A stretch of DNA of 10,953 bases from a bacterium (GTDB taxonomy: Bacteria > UBA9089 > UBA9088 > JAGUXG01): assembly GCA_030018505.1 (NCBI GenBank), contig JASEHO010000047.1, positions 1 through 10,953 on the forward strand, in the 5' to 3' direction. Below the pieces are notes generated by a model. The model did not search any database. It saw nothing but the letters and a program-made list of their open reading frames with translations, and was not told the origin of the DNA. Of the stretch, positions 4,788-10,953 are shown in pieces. The translations under genes were made by a program, and so were the position numbers. The first letter of the stretch is position 1; the number at the start of each line of letters is the position of its first letter.

Positions 4788-6885
4788 ACCTTTTCTTTAA
4801 GCTCCTTCCTATGGAAAATATGGAGATGAGAATAGGCATTCCAAAGATTACTATTCCCTTTACCACTCCCTTCTTTCCCTCGCTGATTGGCTTTAAGGGT
4901 CTTTCTGTCTTTCCCTTGGACCTTATCTCTATTAAATCAGAAGAATTGGAGAGCCATTCTACAGCATTCAGAAAGAGATTGGCATTGTCTTTTGTATAGA
5001 AGAGAAAGTTGTCTTTGGCAAACCAAGAGCCAGCAACCAGGACTACCTTTCCTTTTCCTGGAGTCAAGACTGTGGCAAGATTATGACTCCTCTTTTCCTC
5101 CATAGAGAGGGGCTGCTGCGGGGAAAGGCTTACCATACCCTTTTCTATCCAGGAAGATGGGGATGAGGAGATAAGGGAGATTCCCTTGCCAGAAAGTTTG
5201 ATAGCCGAAGAATATGGCAAAACTAAGGATTCTATCCCGCGAACAATAGGATGGGCTTTGTTTAATCCCTCTTCACTCACCTTTGGAAAGAATGGATAGG
5301 GAAGGCTAAAGAGATTTTGACCTGACTGAAATGAGGCATTAGCACAAGAAGGGTCAAGGACAAGCCCTGTCTCTATCTGGGCACCCCATTCAGCTAAAAG
5401 CCTTTCTATTCCTATCTCTTGTGGTTCAGCTGCAAGACCATTATCTGCCACCTTCATCTTATCTACTAAAAGAAATAAGCCCTTTCCCCCTTCAACAAAA
5501 CCCTTTAGTCCTTCTGCAGAGGACTCTCCTATCCCTGTAGCTATTATGGTGTCAACATTGTTTAATGTAGATGTAGAAACTATAGATAGCGGATAATCCT
5601 TGCTGAGGAGATAGCCAATTTGACGGAAGTTTGCTAAAATCTTTTCATCATCTGTCAGAAATCCAACAAAAGTAGGTTGCTCTGAAAGGAGTTTTAAGAC
5701 CTTTGAGGTAAGCTCATACTCTAAAGAACCAGTATCCTTGATGACAGGAATTATCTCTTTCTTATTTTGATAATAGATGACGATGCCCAAAAAGAGATTT
5801 TGACTGGATAGCTTGTCCTTCTCAATTACAGAGACAGAAACCCTTGGGATTCCAAGCAACCTCATATTCTCTTCGCCTTCAACATCTGGGTCGCAGAAAC
5901 TATACCTCAGCTTTTTAGGGCTTGCTATCTTGTATTCATCAAGGATATCCCTGACATCCCTTTTTATGCCAGATATGTCTGGTGGAAGGGCTTTAGAGAA
6001 GTAGCAGTTGATGTTTAGAGGCTCATCTAAGTTTTTTAATATCTTTTTTGTTGAGGAGGAGAGGCTATATAGCTTGGCATCAGTGAGGTCAATCCTCTGA
6101 AACCAGAATAAAGAGAGGCAATTTATAGCTAAGATTATGCCAAAGGTGATGATAATAAGGAGAAAGGCTTCAGATCTTCTGCGGGTTAACTCACACCTTC
6201 TTATATTTAAGATTAGAAAAAGGTAAATTAAGGAAAAGTAGTAAATAATATCCCGCGAGTCCAGAACACCACGGGCAATAGAATTAAAATGTGAACCCAT
6301 GCTGAGAAATCTGAATAAGCCAACAAGTATTTGTGGAGCACCTATAGCTACAAACTCCTCGCCGATGATTAAGAGAAGAAAGCAAGCAAAGACAGTCAGA
6401 ATAAAGGAGATAATTTGATTAGAGGATAATGATGAGCAGAAGAGACCTATGGATAGAAAGGAAGCTCCCAATAAGATAGAACCTGCATAACCGCCGAGGA
6501 TAGTGCCTGGGTCAGGAAAGCCAAGAAAAGCAATAACCAACGGTATAGGGAAGGTTAAAAAGAGAAGAAGCAAAAGAAAAGCAAGGGAAGCCAGAAATTT
6601 TCCCAAAACTATCTCATAATTTGATAGGGGTAGGGTAAAGAGCAGTTCAATTGTGCCTTGTTTTTTCTCCTCTGACCAGAGCCTCATTGTAATAGCCGGA
6701 AGGAAGAATAGGTATATCCAGGGCAGAATCTCAAAGAACTGCCTCATACCTGCAAAGTTTAAGAGAAAGAACGGTTTGATAAAGAGGTAGCCAGAGACCA
6801 TAAGGAAGGAAAAGGCAAGAATATAGGCCAGTGGCGAGGAGAAGTATAAAGAGAACTCCTTTTTGAAAATGGCATATATTCGCAT
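4768..6885 (-). CDS. Fused GldF-GldG type ABC transporter permease and auxiliary protein
   Basis: This 705-residue protein joins two usually separate proteins. Residues 1 to about 230 are an ABC-2 permease with about six membrane helices and the family's cytoplasmic loop MRLWSEEKKQGTIELLFTLP (68-87). After a basic linker (RRCELTRRRSE, 229-239), a membrane helix (241-260) leads into the GldG-like ABC_transp_aux domain, starting FQRIDLTDAKLYSLSSSTKK. Later segments include a Rossmann-like part (VDTIIATGIGES, GKGLFLLVDKM). A C-terminal helix (GVVKGIVIFGMPILISIFSI) precedes a basic tail. Relatives act with the ATPase GldA in gliding or in undefined export. No such ATPase is adjacent, so it must be encoded elsewhere. 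It is the first gene of the operon with the DUF4340-type gene and acpS. Confidence 0.88.
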   Translation of the reverse strand: MRIYAIFKKEFSLYFSSPLAYILAFSFLMVSGYLFIKPFFLLNFAGMRQFFEILPWIYLFFLPAITMRLWSEEKKQGTIELLFTLPLSNYEIVLGKFLASLAFLLLLLFLTFPIPLVIAFLGFPDPGTILGGYAGSILLGASFLSIGLFCSSLSSNQIISFILTVFACFLLLIIGEEFVAIGAPQILVGLFRFLSMGSHFNSIARGVLDSRDIIYYFSLIYLFLILNIRRCELTRRRSEAFLLIIITFGIILAINCLSLFWFQRIDLTDAKLYSLSSSTKKILKNLDEPLNINCYFSKALPPDISGIKRDVRDILDEYKIASPKKLRYSFCDPDVEGEENMRLLGIPRVSVSVIEKDKLSSQNLFLGIVIYYQNKKEIIPVIKDTGSLEYELTSKVLKLLSEQPTFVGFLTDDEKILANFRQIGYLLSKDYPLSIVSTSTLNNVDTIIATGIGESSAEGLKGFVEGGKGLFLLVDKMKVADNGLAAEPQEIGIERLLAEWGAQIETGLVLDPSCANASFQSGQNLFSLPYPFFPKVSEEGLNKAHPIVRGIESLVLPYSSAIKLSGKGISLISSSPSSWIEKGMVSLSPQQPLSMEEKRSHNLATVLTPGKGKVVLVAGSWFAKDNFLFYTKDNANLFLNAVEWLSNSSDLIEIRSKGKTERPLKPISEGKKGVVKGIVIFGMPILISIFSIGRSLKKRYAKGQD

Positions 6886-6892
6886 AATGATT

Positions 6893-6921
6893 AGTATAGG
6901 TAGTTACAGATGGCTTGTCTA
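6893..6921 (-). promoter_or_regulatory. Predicted promoter of the gldFG operon, leaderless
   Basis: On the minus strand, TAGACA (6921-6916) is followed by a 17-bp spacer and TATACT (6898-6893), a good sigma-70-type match. The TATACT ends 7 nt before the ATG at 6885, so transcription would start at or next to the start codon. No Shine-Dalgarno sequence is present (TAATCATT). The same TATACTAAT word precedes nuoL at the same distance. Confidence 0.5.
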
Positions 6922-7043
6922 TAATTTTAGTTGATATATCAAAGAAACTGAAGAACTAATGTAAAATTGTAACACTTTAGCTTTTTTGAAGAATGAACAG
7001 AGGATAGCACGAATAAACGAATTGCACAAATCAAGATGTAAAA

Positions 7044-7094
7044 ATAGGTTGTTTAGCCTGTTAGAGACCTATAGGCTAAATGCCTACAACCTAT
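7044..7094 (-). terminator. Hairpin with T-run on the minus strand
   Basis: ATAGGTTGT (7044-7052) pairs with ACAACCTAT (7086-7094), and TTAGCCT (7053-7059) pairs with AGGCTAA (7073-7079). This gives a 16-bp stem with a six-base bulge and a 13-base loop. Read on the minus strand, the stem is followed by TTTTT, as in a Rho-independent terminator. It points toward gldFG but no gene lies behind it, so it could block antisense read-through from the nuoL side or simply be a repeat palindrome. A smaller competing hairpin, TAGGC-TAAAT-GCCTA, lies in the right arm. Confidence 0.4.
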
Positions 7095-7203
7095 CTACTT
7101 GAATTTTGATCTTTGATCTTTACATTTTTTATCATTCGTGGTATTTGATCATTCGTGTAATTCGTGTTCTCATTCTCTGTAAATAGTTATGTAAAATTGG
7201 AAA

Positions 7204-7278
7204 TTCTGGTGTTCTGGTGCACTGGCTCTGGTGACTGGTGCACTGGTGACTGGTGCTCTGGCTCTGGTGACTGGTGCT
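7204..7278. repeat. Tandem (A/T)CTGGTG heptamer array
   Basis: The tract is made almost wholly of TCTGGTG and ACTGGTG heptamers, with single extra C bases after pairs. A longer unit with the core CTGGCTCTGGTGACTGGTG occurs at 7222-7240 and again at 7257-7275. It lies 66 bp upstream of the nuoL ATG and ends just before the T-run at 7281. No coding frame is evident. It could vary in copy number. Confidence 0.8.
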
Positions 7279-7307
7279 CCTTTTTTTGACATGTTTTTTA
7301 AAATTGC

Positions 7308-7337
7308 TTGACTCATTTTTGATTTCTATAATATACT
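7308..7337 (+). promoter_or_regulatory. Predicted promoter of nuoL, leaderless
   Basis: TTGACT (7308-7313), an 18-bp spacer and TATACT (7332-7337) form a near-consensus sigma-70-type promoter. An overlapping TATAAT (7327-7332) is also present. TATACT ends 7 nt before the ATG at 7345, and the intervening AATTTCT has no Shine-Dalgarno sequence, so the mRNA would begin at or within a few bases of the start codon. Confidence 0.5.
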
Positions 7338-7344
7338 AATTTCT

Positions 7345-9162
7345 ATGATTAACCAGTTATTGGCTGTGCCATTAGCTCCATTTTTAGCCTTTGCCATCAT
7401 CTCCTTATTTACCCTTCGTTACAAGCGGCTTTCTACCTTTATCTCTATCTTGGGAATAGCCATCTCCCTTATCCTCTCTCTAAATATTGCCATAAATCTT
7501 ATTATCTCGCCCTCTTCTGAAGAATATTTTATGAACTGGATTAAGATTGGTGCGGTCCAAATCCCTCTGGAGATCATAATTGACCCCCTTTCAGCAATGA
7601 TGTTAGTCGTCGTCTCTCTGGTAAGCCTGTGTATTCAGATTTACTCAATAGGCTATATGCACGGAGATACTGGCCTTGCAAGATACTACGGTTTTATTTC
7701 TCTTTTTTCCTTTTCTATGCTTACCCTTGTTTTGTCTAATAACTTTGCTCAGATGTATATGGCCTGGGAATTGGTCGGTTTATGCAGTTATCTATTGATA
7801 GGCTTCTGGTATCATAAGCCCTCGGCTGCTGCTGCTGGAAAAAAGGCGTTTCTGGTTACAAGATTAGGGGATGTTGGGTTCTTAATTGGCATACTTCTTA
7901 TCTTTAAGCTCACCGGTACCTTAAGTTTTTCTGAGGTCGCTCATGCTATTTCCCAAAAAGAGGTGACATGTCCAGCTATAACAATCATCGCTATTTTGAT
8001 CTTTTGTGGAGCTATCGGAAAGAGCGCTCAATTTCCTCTCCATGTCTGGCTTCCAGATGCAATGGAGGGTCCAACACCCATCTCTGCTTTGATTCATGCC
8101 GCTACAATGGTTGCTGCAGGTGTTTATCTTACCGCAAGACTATTCTTTATCTTTCTACCATCAATAGAGGCTTTAGCTATAGTTGCCTATATTGGAGGAT
8201 TCACGGCCTTATTTGCGGCAACGATTGCTTTAGCTCAGAATGACATCAAGAAGATTGTTGCCTATTCTACCATCTCTCAACTGGGCTTTATGATGCTTGC
8301 CTTAGGCTCTGGTGGCTATACACCGGCCTGCTTTCATTTAATGACCCATGCCTTCTTCAAGGCTCTGCTATTTTTGTGTGCAGGAAGTGTAATTCATAGC
8401 CTTCATTCAAACAATATCTGGGATGGAGGAGGGCTCCTGCGCAAGATGCCTATCACAGCAATTTGCTTTATTATGGGTGGGCTTTCTTTGGCTGGTCTTC
8501 CACCCTTTGCAGGATTCTTCAGTAAGGATGAGATTGTTCTTACTGTCTTTGCCTCAGGAAACACCCTTCTTTTCTTTATGGCTACTTTAACTATCTTTCT
8601 CACAGCCTTTTATACCTTTCGGCTATTCTTTGTTGTCTTTACAGGTGAAGAGAAGAAAGATACGCATGTGCATGAGTCGCCTTTAGTGATGACCCTACCT
8701 ATGATTCTTTTGGCTATACTTTCCTTGATCTCAGGCTGGTGCGGCCCACAATTTTCACATTTAATTCATACAGAGGATGCTCTTCATCCAGAAGGAGAGC
8801 CATTAGTGATGGTTCTTTCTGTATCTATGGCTTTGGCTGGAATATTTTCTGCCTGGGTGGTCTATGCTAAAAAGGAGGTCTCCTCTGAGAAGCTCTGCCA
8901 ACAATTTGCCCCAATTAACAGCCTTTTGACCAATAAATACTGGATTGATGAGCTTTATGGCTCAACAGTAGTTCGGCTTGTCCAATTTGTCTCTTTAGTC
9001 AGCAAATGGATAGACATTTACCTTGTAGATGGACTGGTTAATGGCACAGGAAGACTCACCGCCTTTTTTGGCTCAGCTTTAAGGCTTGTTCAAACAGGAT
9101 ACCTCCAAAACTATATCTTCTTAATGATTGCTGGGCTTGTCATCCTTCTCCTTATATTTTAG
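7345..9162 (+). CDS. nuoL: NADH-quinone oxidoreductase subunit L (proton-pumping antiporter-like subunit)
   Basis: NuoL is the distal membrane-arm subunit of respiratory complex I and moves protons across the inner membrane. The 605-residue protein is full length (family about 610-660) and largely membrane helices. Key positions are visible: E142 in MAWELVGLCSYLLIGFW, K226 in GKSAQFPLHVWLPDAMEGP, H251 in LIHAATMVAAGVYL, then STISQLGFMMLALG, THAFFKALLFLCAGS and GLPPFAGFFSKDEI. Those lines include the ion-path Glu and Lys and the discontinuous-helix regions. The C-terminal part continues past the antiporter core (YWIDELYG), where the lateral helix is expected. No nuoJ, nuoK, nuoM or nuoN lies on either side, which is unusual. 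Related Mrp or hydrogenase antiporter subunits are alternatives, but the overall pattern fits NuoL best. Confidence 0.93.
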   Translation: MINQLLAVPLAPFLAFAIISLFTLRYKRLSTFISILGIAISLILSLNIAINLIISPSSEEYFMNWIKIGAVQIPLEIIIDPLSAMMLVVVSLVSLCIQIYSIGYMHGDTGLARYYGFISLFSFSMLTLVLSNNFAQMYMAWELVGLCSYLLIGFWYHKPSAAAAGKKAFLVTRLGDVGFLIGILLIFKLTGTLSFSEVAHAISQKEVTCPAITIIAILIFCGAIGKSAQFPLHVWLPDAMEGPTPISALIHAATMVAAGVYLTARLFFIFLPSIEALAIVAYIGGFTALFAATIALAQNDIKKIVAYSTISQLGFMMLALGSGGYTPACFHLMTHAFFKALLFLCAGSVIHSLHSNNIWDGGGLLRKMPITAICFIMGGLSLAGLPPFAGFFSKDEIVLTVFASGNTLLFFMATLTIFLTAFYTFRLFFVVFTGEEKKDTHVHESPLVMTLPMILLAILSLISGWCGPQFSHLIHTEDALHPEGEPLVMVLSVSMALAGIFSAWVVYAKKEVSSEKLCQQFAPINSLLTNKYWIDELYGSTVVRLVQFVSLVSKWIDIYLVDGLVNGTGRLTAFFGSALRLVQTGYLQNYIFLMIAGLVILLLIF

Positions 9163-9223
9163 TTTTGCAATTTGCTAGTGAAATTTCTTATTATCCTTTC
9201 GGACACTACCTGAACGGTTACTG

Positions 9224-9259
9224 ATAACTCTTAACTCATAACTCTTAACTCATAACTCA
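9224..9259. repeat. Tandem (A/T)TAACTC heptamer array abutting mlaF
   Basis: Five consecutive heptamers, alternating ATAACTC and TTAACTC, fill 9224-9258. Equivalently, this is a perfect 14-bp unit repeated about 2.5 times. The array runs directly into the ATG at 9260 and replaces any normal Shine-Dalgarno sequence. The rest of the 97-bp gap after nuoL (9163-9223) shows no clear terminator or promoter. Confidence 0.85.
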
Positions 9260-9994
9260 ATGAACACAGTCATCAGGGTGCTTGACCTCCATAAGTCTTT
9301 CTCAGGAAAAAAGGTCTTAGACGGGCTCAATCTTGTAATAGAAGAGGGGGAGACCTATGTTATTATGGGTATGTCCGGGGAAGGAAAGAGCGTTCTCTTA
9401 AAGCATATAATTGGTCTTGTTTTGCCGGACTCTGGAATAATAGAGATATTTGGCAACAATATAGTTCCCCTAAAAGAGGAAGAGCTTTGTAAGATACGGG
9501 AGAGATTTGGTGTTGTCTTTCAAGGCTCGGCACTCTTTGATTCTCTGACTGTGGCTGAAAATGTCGGTTTTTTTCTCTTTGAGCATACAACTTTAGCTTA
9601 CGGCAAAATTATAACCCGGGTAAAAGAGGCGTTATCCCTTGTGGGTCTTGAGAATATCCTTAATCTTTATCCTGCCTCTCTTTCAGGTGGAATGAAGAAA
9701 AGGGTAGCTTTAGCCAGGGCCATAATCACTGAGCCAAAGGTTCTCTTCTATGATGAGCCAACCACAGGTTTAGACCCAATCTTAAAGCTTGAGATAGATG
9801 AGCTTATCAAGAATATTGGCAAGAGGCTTGGTGTAACATCTGTGATTGTCACCCATGACCTGGTCTCAGCCTATGATTTAGCTGATAAAATCGCTATGTT
9901 AGATGGAGGAAAAATAGTCGCTTGTGGCTCTCCAGATGAGATAAGAAACTCTAAGAATCCAAAGGTTCGTCAATTTATAGGAAAAGGGATGTAG
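9260..9994 (+). CDS. mlaF: ABC transporter ATP-binding protein, MlaF type
   Basis: The 244-residue ATPase has all nucleotide-binding motifs: Walker A GMSGEGKS at 37-44, Q-loop VVFQGSALFDSLTV with Q88, signature LSGGM at 141-145 within SLSGGMKKRVALARAI, Walker B VLFYDEPTTGLDP with D165-E166, and switch H199 in VTHD. The S-x-GKSVLLKHI P-loop, FQGSALFDSLTV and SGGMKKRVALARA wording is typical of MlaF/Ttg2A, the ATPase that drives phospholipid transport between inner and outer membrane with MlaE, MlaD and MlaB. No mlaE or mlaD gene is adjacent. The ATG has no Shine-Dalgarno sequence, only the heptamer array. Co-transcription with nuoL across 97 bp is possible. Confidence 0.88.
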   Translation: MNTVIRVLDLHKSFSGKKVLDGLNLVIEEGETYVIMGMSGEGKSVLLKHIIGLVLPDSGIIEIFGNNIVPLKEEELCKIRERFGVVFQGSALFDSLTVAENVGFFLFEHTTLAYGKIITRVKEALSLVGLENILNLYPASLSGGMKKRVALARAIITEPKVLFYDEPTTGLDPILKLEIDELIKNIGKRLGVTSVIVTHDLVSAYDLADKIAMLDGGKIVACGSPDEIRNSKNPKVRQFIGKGM

Positions 9995-10074
9995 AAATGC
10001 AGTAGATAAAGGGATACATATCTGGTAACACTTTACCTATTTGAAGCAATAATCTCTCTGTTGGGTGAGGGAAA

Positions 10075-10174
10075 AATTCAATGTAAAATGCAAAACTAAC
10101 AACTATCAATTCAAAATTATTCCTCTTCTTCATTGTTAATTGATAATTGCTAATTGATAATTTTACATTGAATT
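10075..10174. repeat. Inverted repeat with 15-bp perfect arms enclosing an ATTGNTA heptamer array
   Basis: AATTCAATGTAAAAT (10075-10089) is perfectly mirrored by ATTTTACATTGAATT (10160-10174). Four heptamers, ATTGTTA, ATTGATA, ATTGCTA and ATTGATA, fill 10132-10159. Part of the array can pair with ACTATCAATT near 10102-10111, so the whole could fold into an interrupted hairpin. It has the size and shape of a small MITE, but no target-site duplication is obvious. Confidence 0.65.
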
Positions 10175-10237
10175 CCATTTTACTTCAACGGTGAGTAAAT
10201 AGTTACCATATCTAAAAATACTGCAGATATACCCCCA

Positions 10238-10256
10238 ATATCCGCAATGCGGATAT
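10238..10256. promoter_or_regulatory. Perfect 8-bp palindrome, possible operator
   Basis: ATATCCGC-AAT-GCGGATAT is a perfect inverted repeat centred 49 bp before the ATG at 10296. A looser pair, ATATCT...AGATAT, lies just upstream (10208-10230). The position suits a repressor site in the promoter of the last gene. The lack of a T-run argues against a terminator. The regulator is unknown. Confidence 0.45.
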
Positions 10257-10280
10257 AAACAAGTTAGACGAAATCTATAA

Positions 10281-10286
10281 AGGAGG
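10281..10286 (+). promoter_or_regulatory. Strong ribosome binding site fixing the last gene's start
   Basis: AGGAGG within AAAGGAGGCATT lies 9 nt before the ATG at 10296. It contrasts with the SD-less starts of nuoL and mlaF and supports this ATG as the true start. Confidence 0.8.
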
Positions 10287-10295
10287 CATTTAATA

Positions 10296-10953
10296 ATGAG
10301 AAAACGTGTTATTCCAATTATCTTTATCTTTGTGTGCACAAGTATAGCCTGGATTATTTTAGGCAGTGTTACTACCTTACGAACTTACAGCCAGGATGTA
10401 AAATTAAAAGGAATGGTTGGGCAATTATGGGGAACCATCCAAAAGCAGAAGGCACCTTATGTATACTACCAAACTAAAACAGAGAAAGAGATTAAGACGA
10501 CTCGTGGAGCTGAAACGATTATGGAAAAGAAGGTAGAAATAACAGATCATCCCGTTCTCCTTGATAATAGTGATATTACAGTAGGCCTTAAACTTGACCA
10601 CAGAAAAAAGGGATTGCTTTGGTATTCAACATATCGGGTTATATATTCCGGAAAATATCGCATTGTAAATAGCCTCAATGAGAATCGGGATATTTTCTTT
10701 AACTACACCTTTCCTGCACCAGAAGGTGTCTATGATAATTTCTATTTTGTTGTAGATGGAGAAAAAGTTAAAGAGATTCAACCAACTTCAGGAAAAATAT
10801 TGAAAAAGATAAGTTTTGATCCAGGCGAAGTAAAAAACATAGAAATTGCTTATGAATCACAAGGAATAGATGAGTGGTGGTATATTTTTGGAGCCGATGT
10901 TTCTCAAATTCAAAATTTCAAGTTAACAATGGTTACAGATTTCAATAAAATTG
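10296..10953 (+). CDS. Membrane-anchored extracytoplasmic protein, unrecognised (3' end outside window)
   Basis: An open frame of 219 codons runs off the window without a stop. It begins MRKRVIPIIFIFVCTSIAWI, with one membrane helix at about residues 5-27 preceded by basic residues, so the rest probably faces outward. The soluble part is rich in predicted beta strands and aromatic residues: KGLLWYSTYRVIYSGKYRIV, then FFNYTFPAPEGVYDNFYFVV and ESQGIDEWWYIFGADV. The N-terminal-helix-plus-large-ectodomain layout recalls CreD-like inner membrane proteins, but I cannot place it in that family from sequence. No Cys in a lipobox is seen after the helix. A strong ribosome binding site and a palindrome precede it, so it is probably separately regulated from mlaF. 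Confidence 0.75.
   Translation, partial: MRKRVIPIIFIFVCTSIAWIILGSVTTLRTYSQDVKLKGMVGQLWGTIQKQKAPYVYYQTKTEKEIKTTRGAETIMEKKVEITDHPVLLDNSDITVGLKLDHRKKGLLWYSTYRVIYSGKYRIVNSLNENRDIFFNYTFPAPEGVYDNFYFVVDGEKVKEIQPTSGKILKKISFDPGEVKNIEIAYESQGIDEWWYIFGADVSQIQNFKLTMVTDFNKI

Larger units (their letters stand above)
6922..7307. other. Divergent intergenic region rich in short repeats
   Basis: No gene is visible between the gldFG and nuoL promoters. The stretch holds an imperfect inverted repeat around CACGAAT words: the left arm near 7009-7027, with CACGAATAAACGAATTGCAC, is loosely mirrored by ATTCGTG words near 7133-7169. A central hairpin lies at 7044-7094. A TTTGATC tandem lies at 7105-7121. A TCTGGTG/ACTGGTG tandem lies at 7204-7278. 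GTAACACTTTA at 6969-6979, with the following TTTGAAG, recurs at 10025-10046. It resembles a pile of small non-autonomous repeats. Confidence 0.5.
9995..10295. other. Repeat-rich intergenic region before the last gene
   Basis: No gene is visible. From left to right it contains: GTAACACTTTA followed by TTTGAAG (10025-10046), a diverged copy of a segment at 6969-6991; a large AT-rich inverted repeat (10075-10174) enclosing a heptamer array; GGTGAGTAAATAGTTACC (10190-10207), an imperfect palindrome; and the palindrome at 10238-10256. No convincing terminator for mlaF was found. Confidence 0.5.

Noticed and set aside
7286..7291. Perfect TTGACA as the -35 box of nuoL
   Set aside because: No -10-like sequence lies 16-18 bp downstream; TTGACT at 7308 with TATACT at 7332 fits better.
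9260..9994. The ABC ATPase as the missing GldA partner of the fused GldF-GldG protein
   Set aside because: Its P-loop and signature wording match MlaF/Ttg2A rather than GldA, and it is on the opposite strand in a different transcription unit; a functional link cannot be excluded but is unsupported.
10075..10174. Large AT-rich hairpin as the mlaF terminator
   Set aside because: The arms are AT-rich with an interrupted interior and no T-run follows the stem; it looks like a repeat element.

Overview
The window reads as a contig from an uncultivated, AT-rich bacterium. It has a proton-pumping NADH dehydrogenase subunit, an Mla-type ABC ATPase (usually a marker of an outer membrane), a GldF/GldG-type ABC system and remnants of secreted right-handed beta-helix proteins. 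Many of its intergenic words recur in candidate-phylum metagenomes (Omnitrophica/Desantisbacteria-like lineages). That placement is a recollection-based guess, not something the window proves.

Region 1 (about 1-3620, all genes on the minus strand) is a compact toxin-antitoxin (TA) island. In transcription order, high to low coordinates, it holds: a small membrane/coiled-coil protein (3610-3341), an MNT-HEPN pair (3140-2410), a VapBC-like antitoxin/PIN pair (2127-1547), a HEPN-MNT pair (1378-687) and a hicB-hicA pair with hicA cut short (407-41). Three signal-peptide ORF fragments, all beginning with the same MKK(V/I)L start, separate the modules. Two of them run on into the N-terminus of a beta-helix protein (YVPSQYGTISAAI motif), and a fourth fragment holds only the following part. 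The fragments meet their neighbours at one shared sequence, as if TA cassettes had repeatedly been joined at the same point of a secreted-protein gene. REP-like palindromes and short GGGGACA-type repeats lie between them.

Region 2 (3887-6885, minus) is a three-gene operon: a fused GldF-GldG membrane protein, a short DUF4340-type protein overlapping it by 20 nt, and acpS (holo-ACP synthase) 31 nt further on. No ATPase for the Gld-type permease is adjacent.

Region 3 (7345-9994, plus) is divergent from region 2 and carries nuoL followed by an MlaF-type ABC ATPase, neither beside its usual partners. nuoL and the gld operon appear to start from face-to-face promoters whose TATACT box lies 7 nt before the ATG, so both mRNAs may be leaderless. 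Four tandem-repeat tracts with a 7-bp period occupy the intergenic spaces of regions 3 and 4.

Region 4 (9995-10953) has an AT-rich inverted repeat, a perfect palindrome, a strong ribosome binding site and the first 219 codons of an unrecognised membrane-anchored extracytoplasmic protein that runs off the end.
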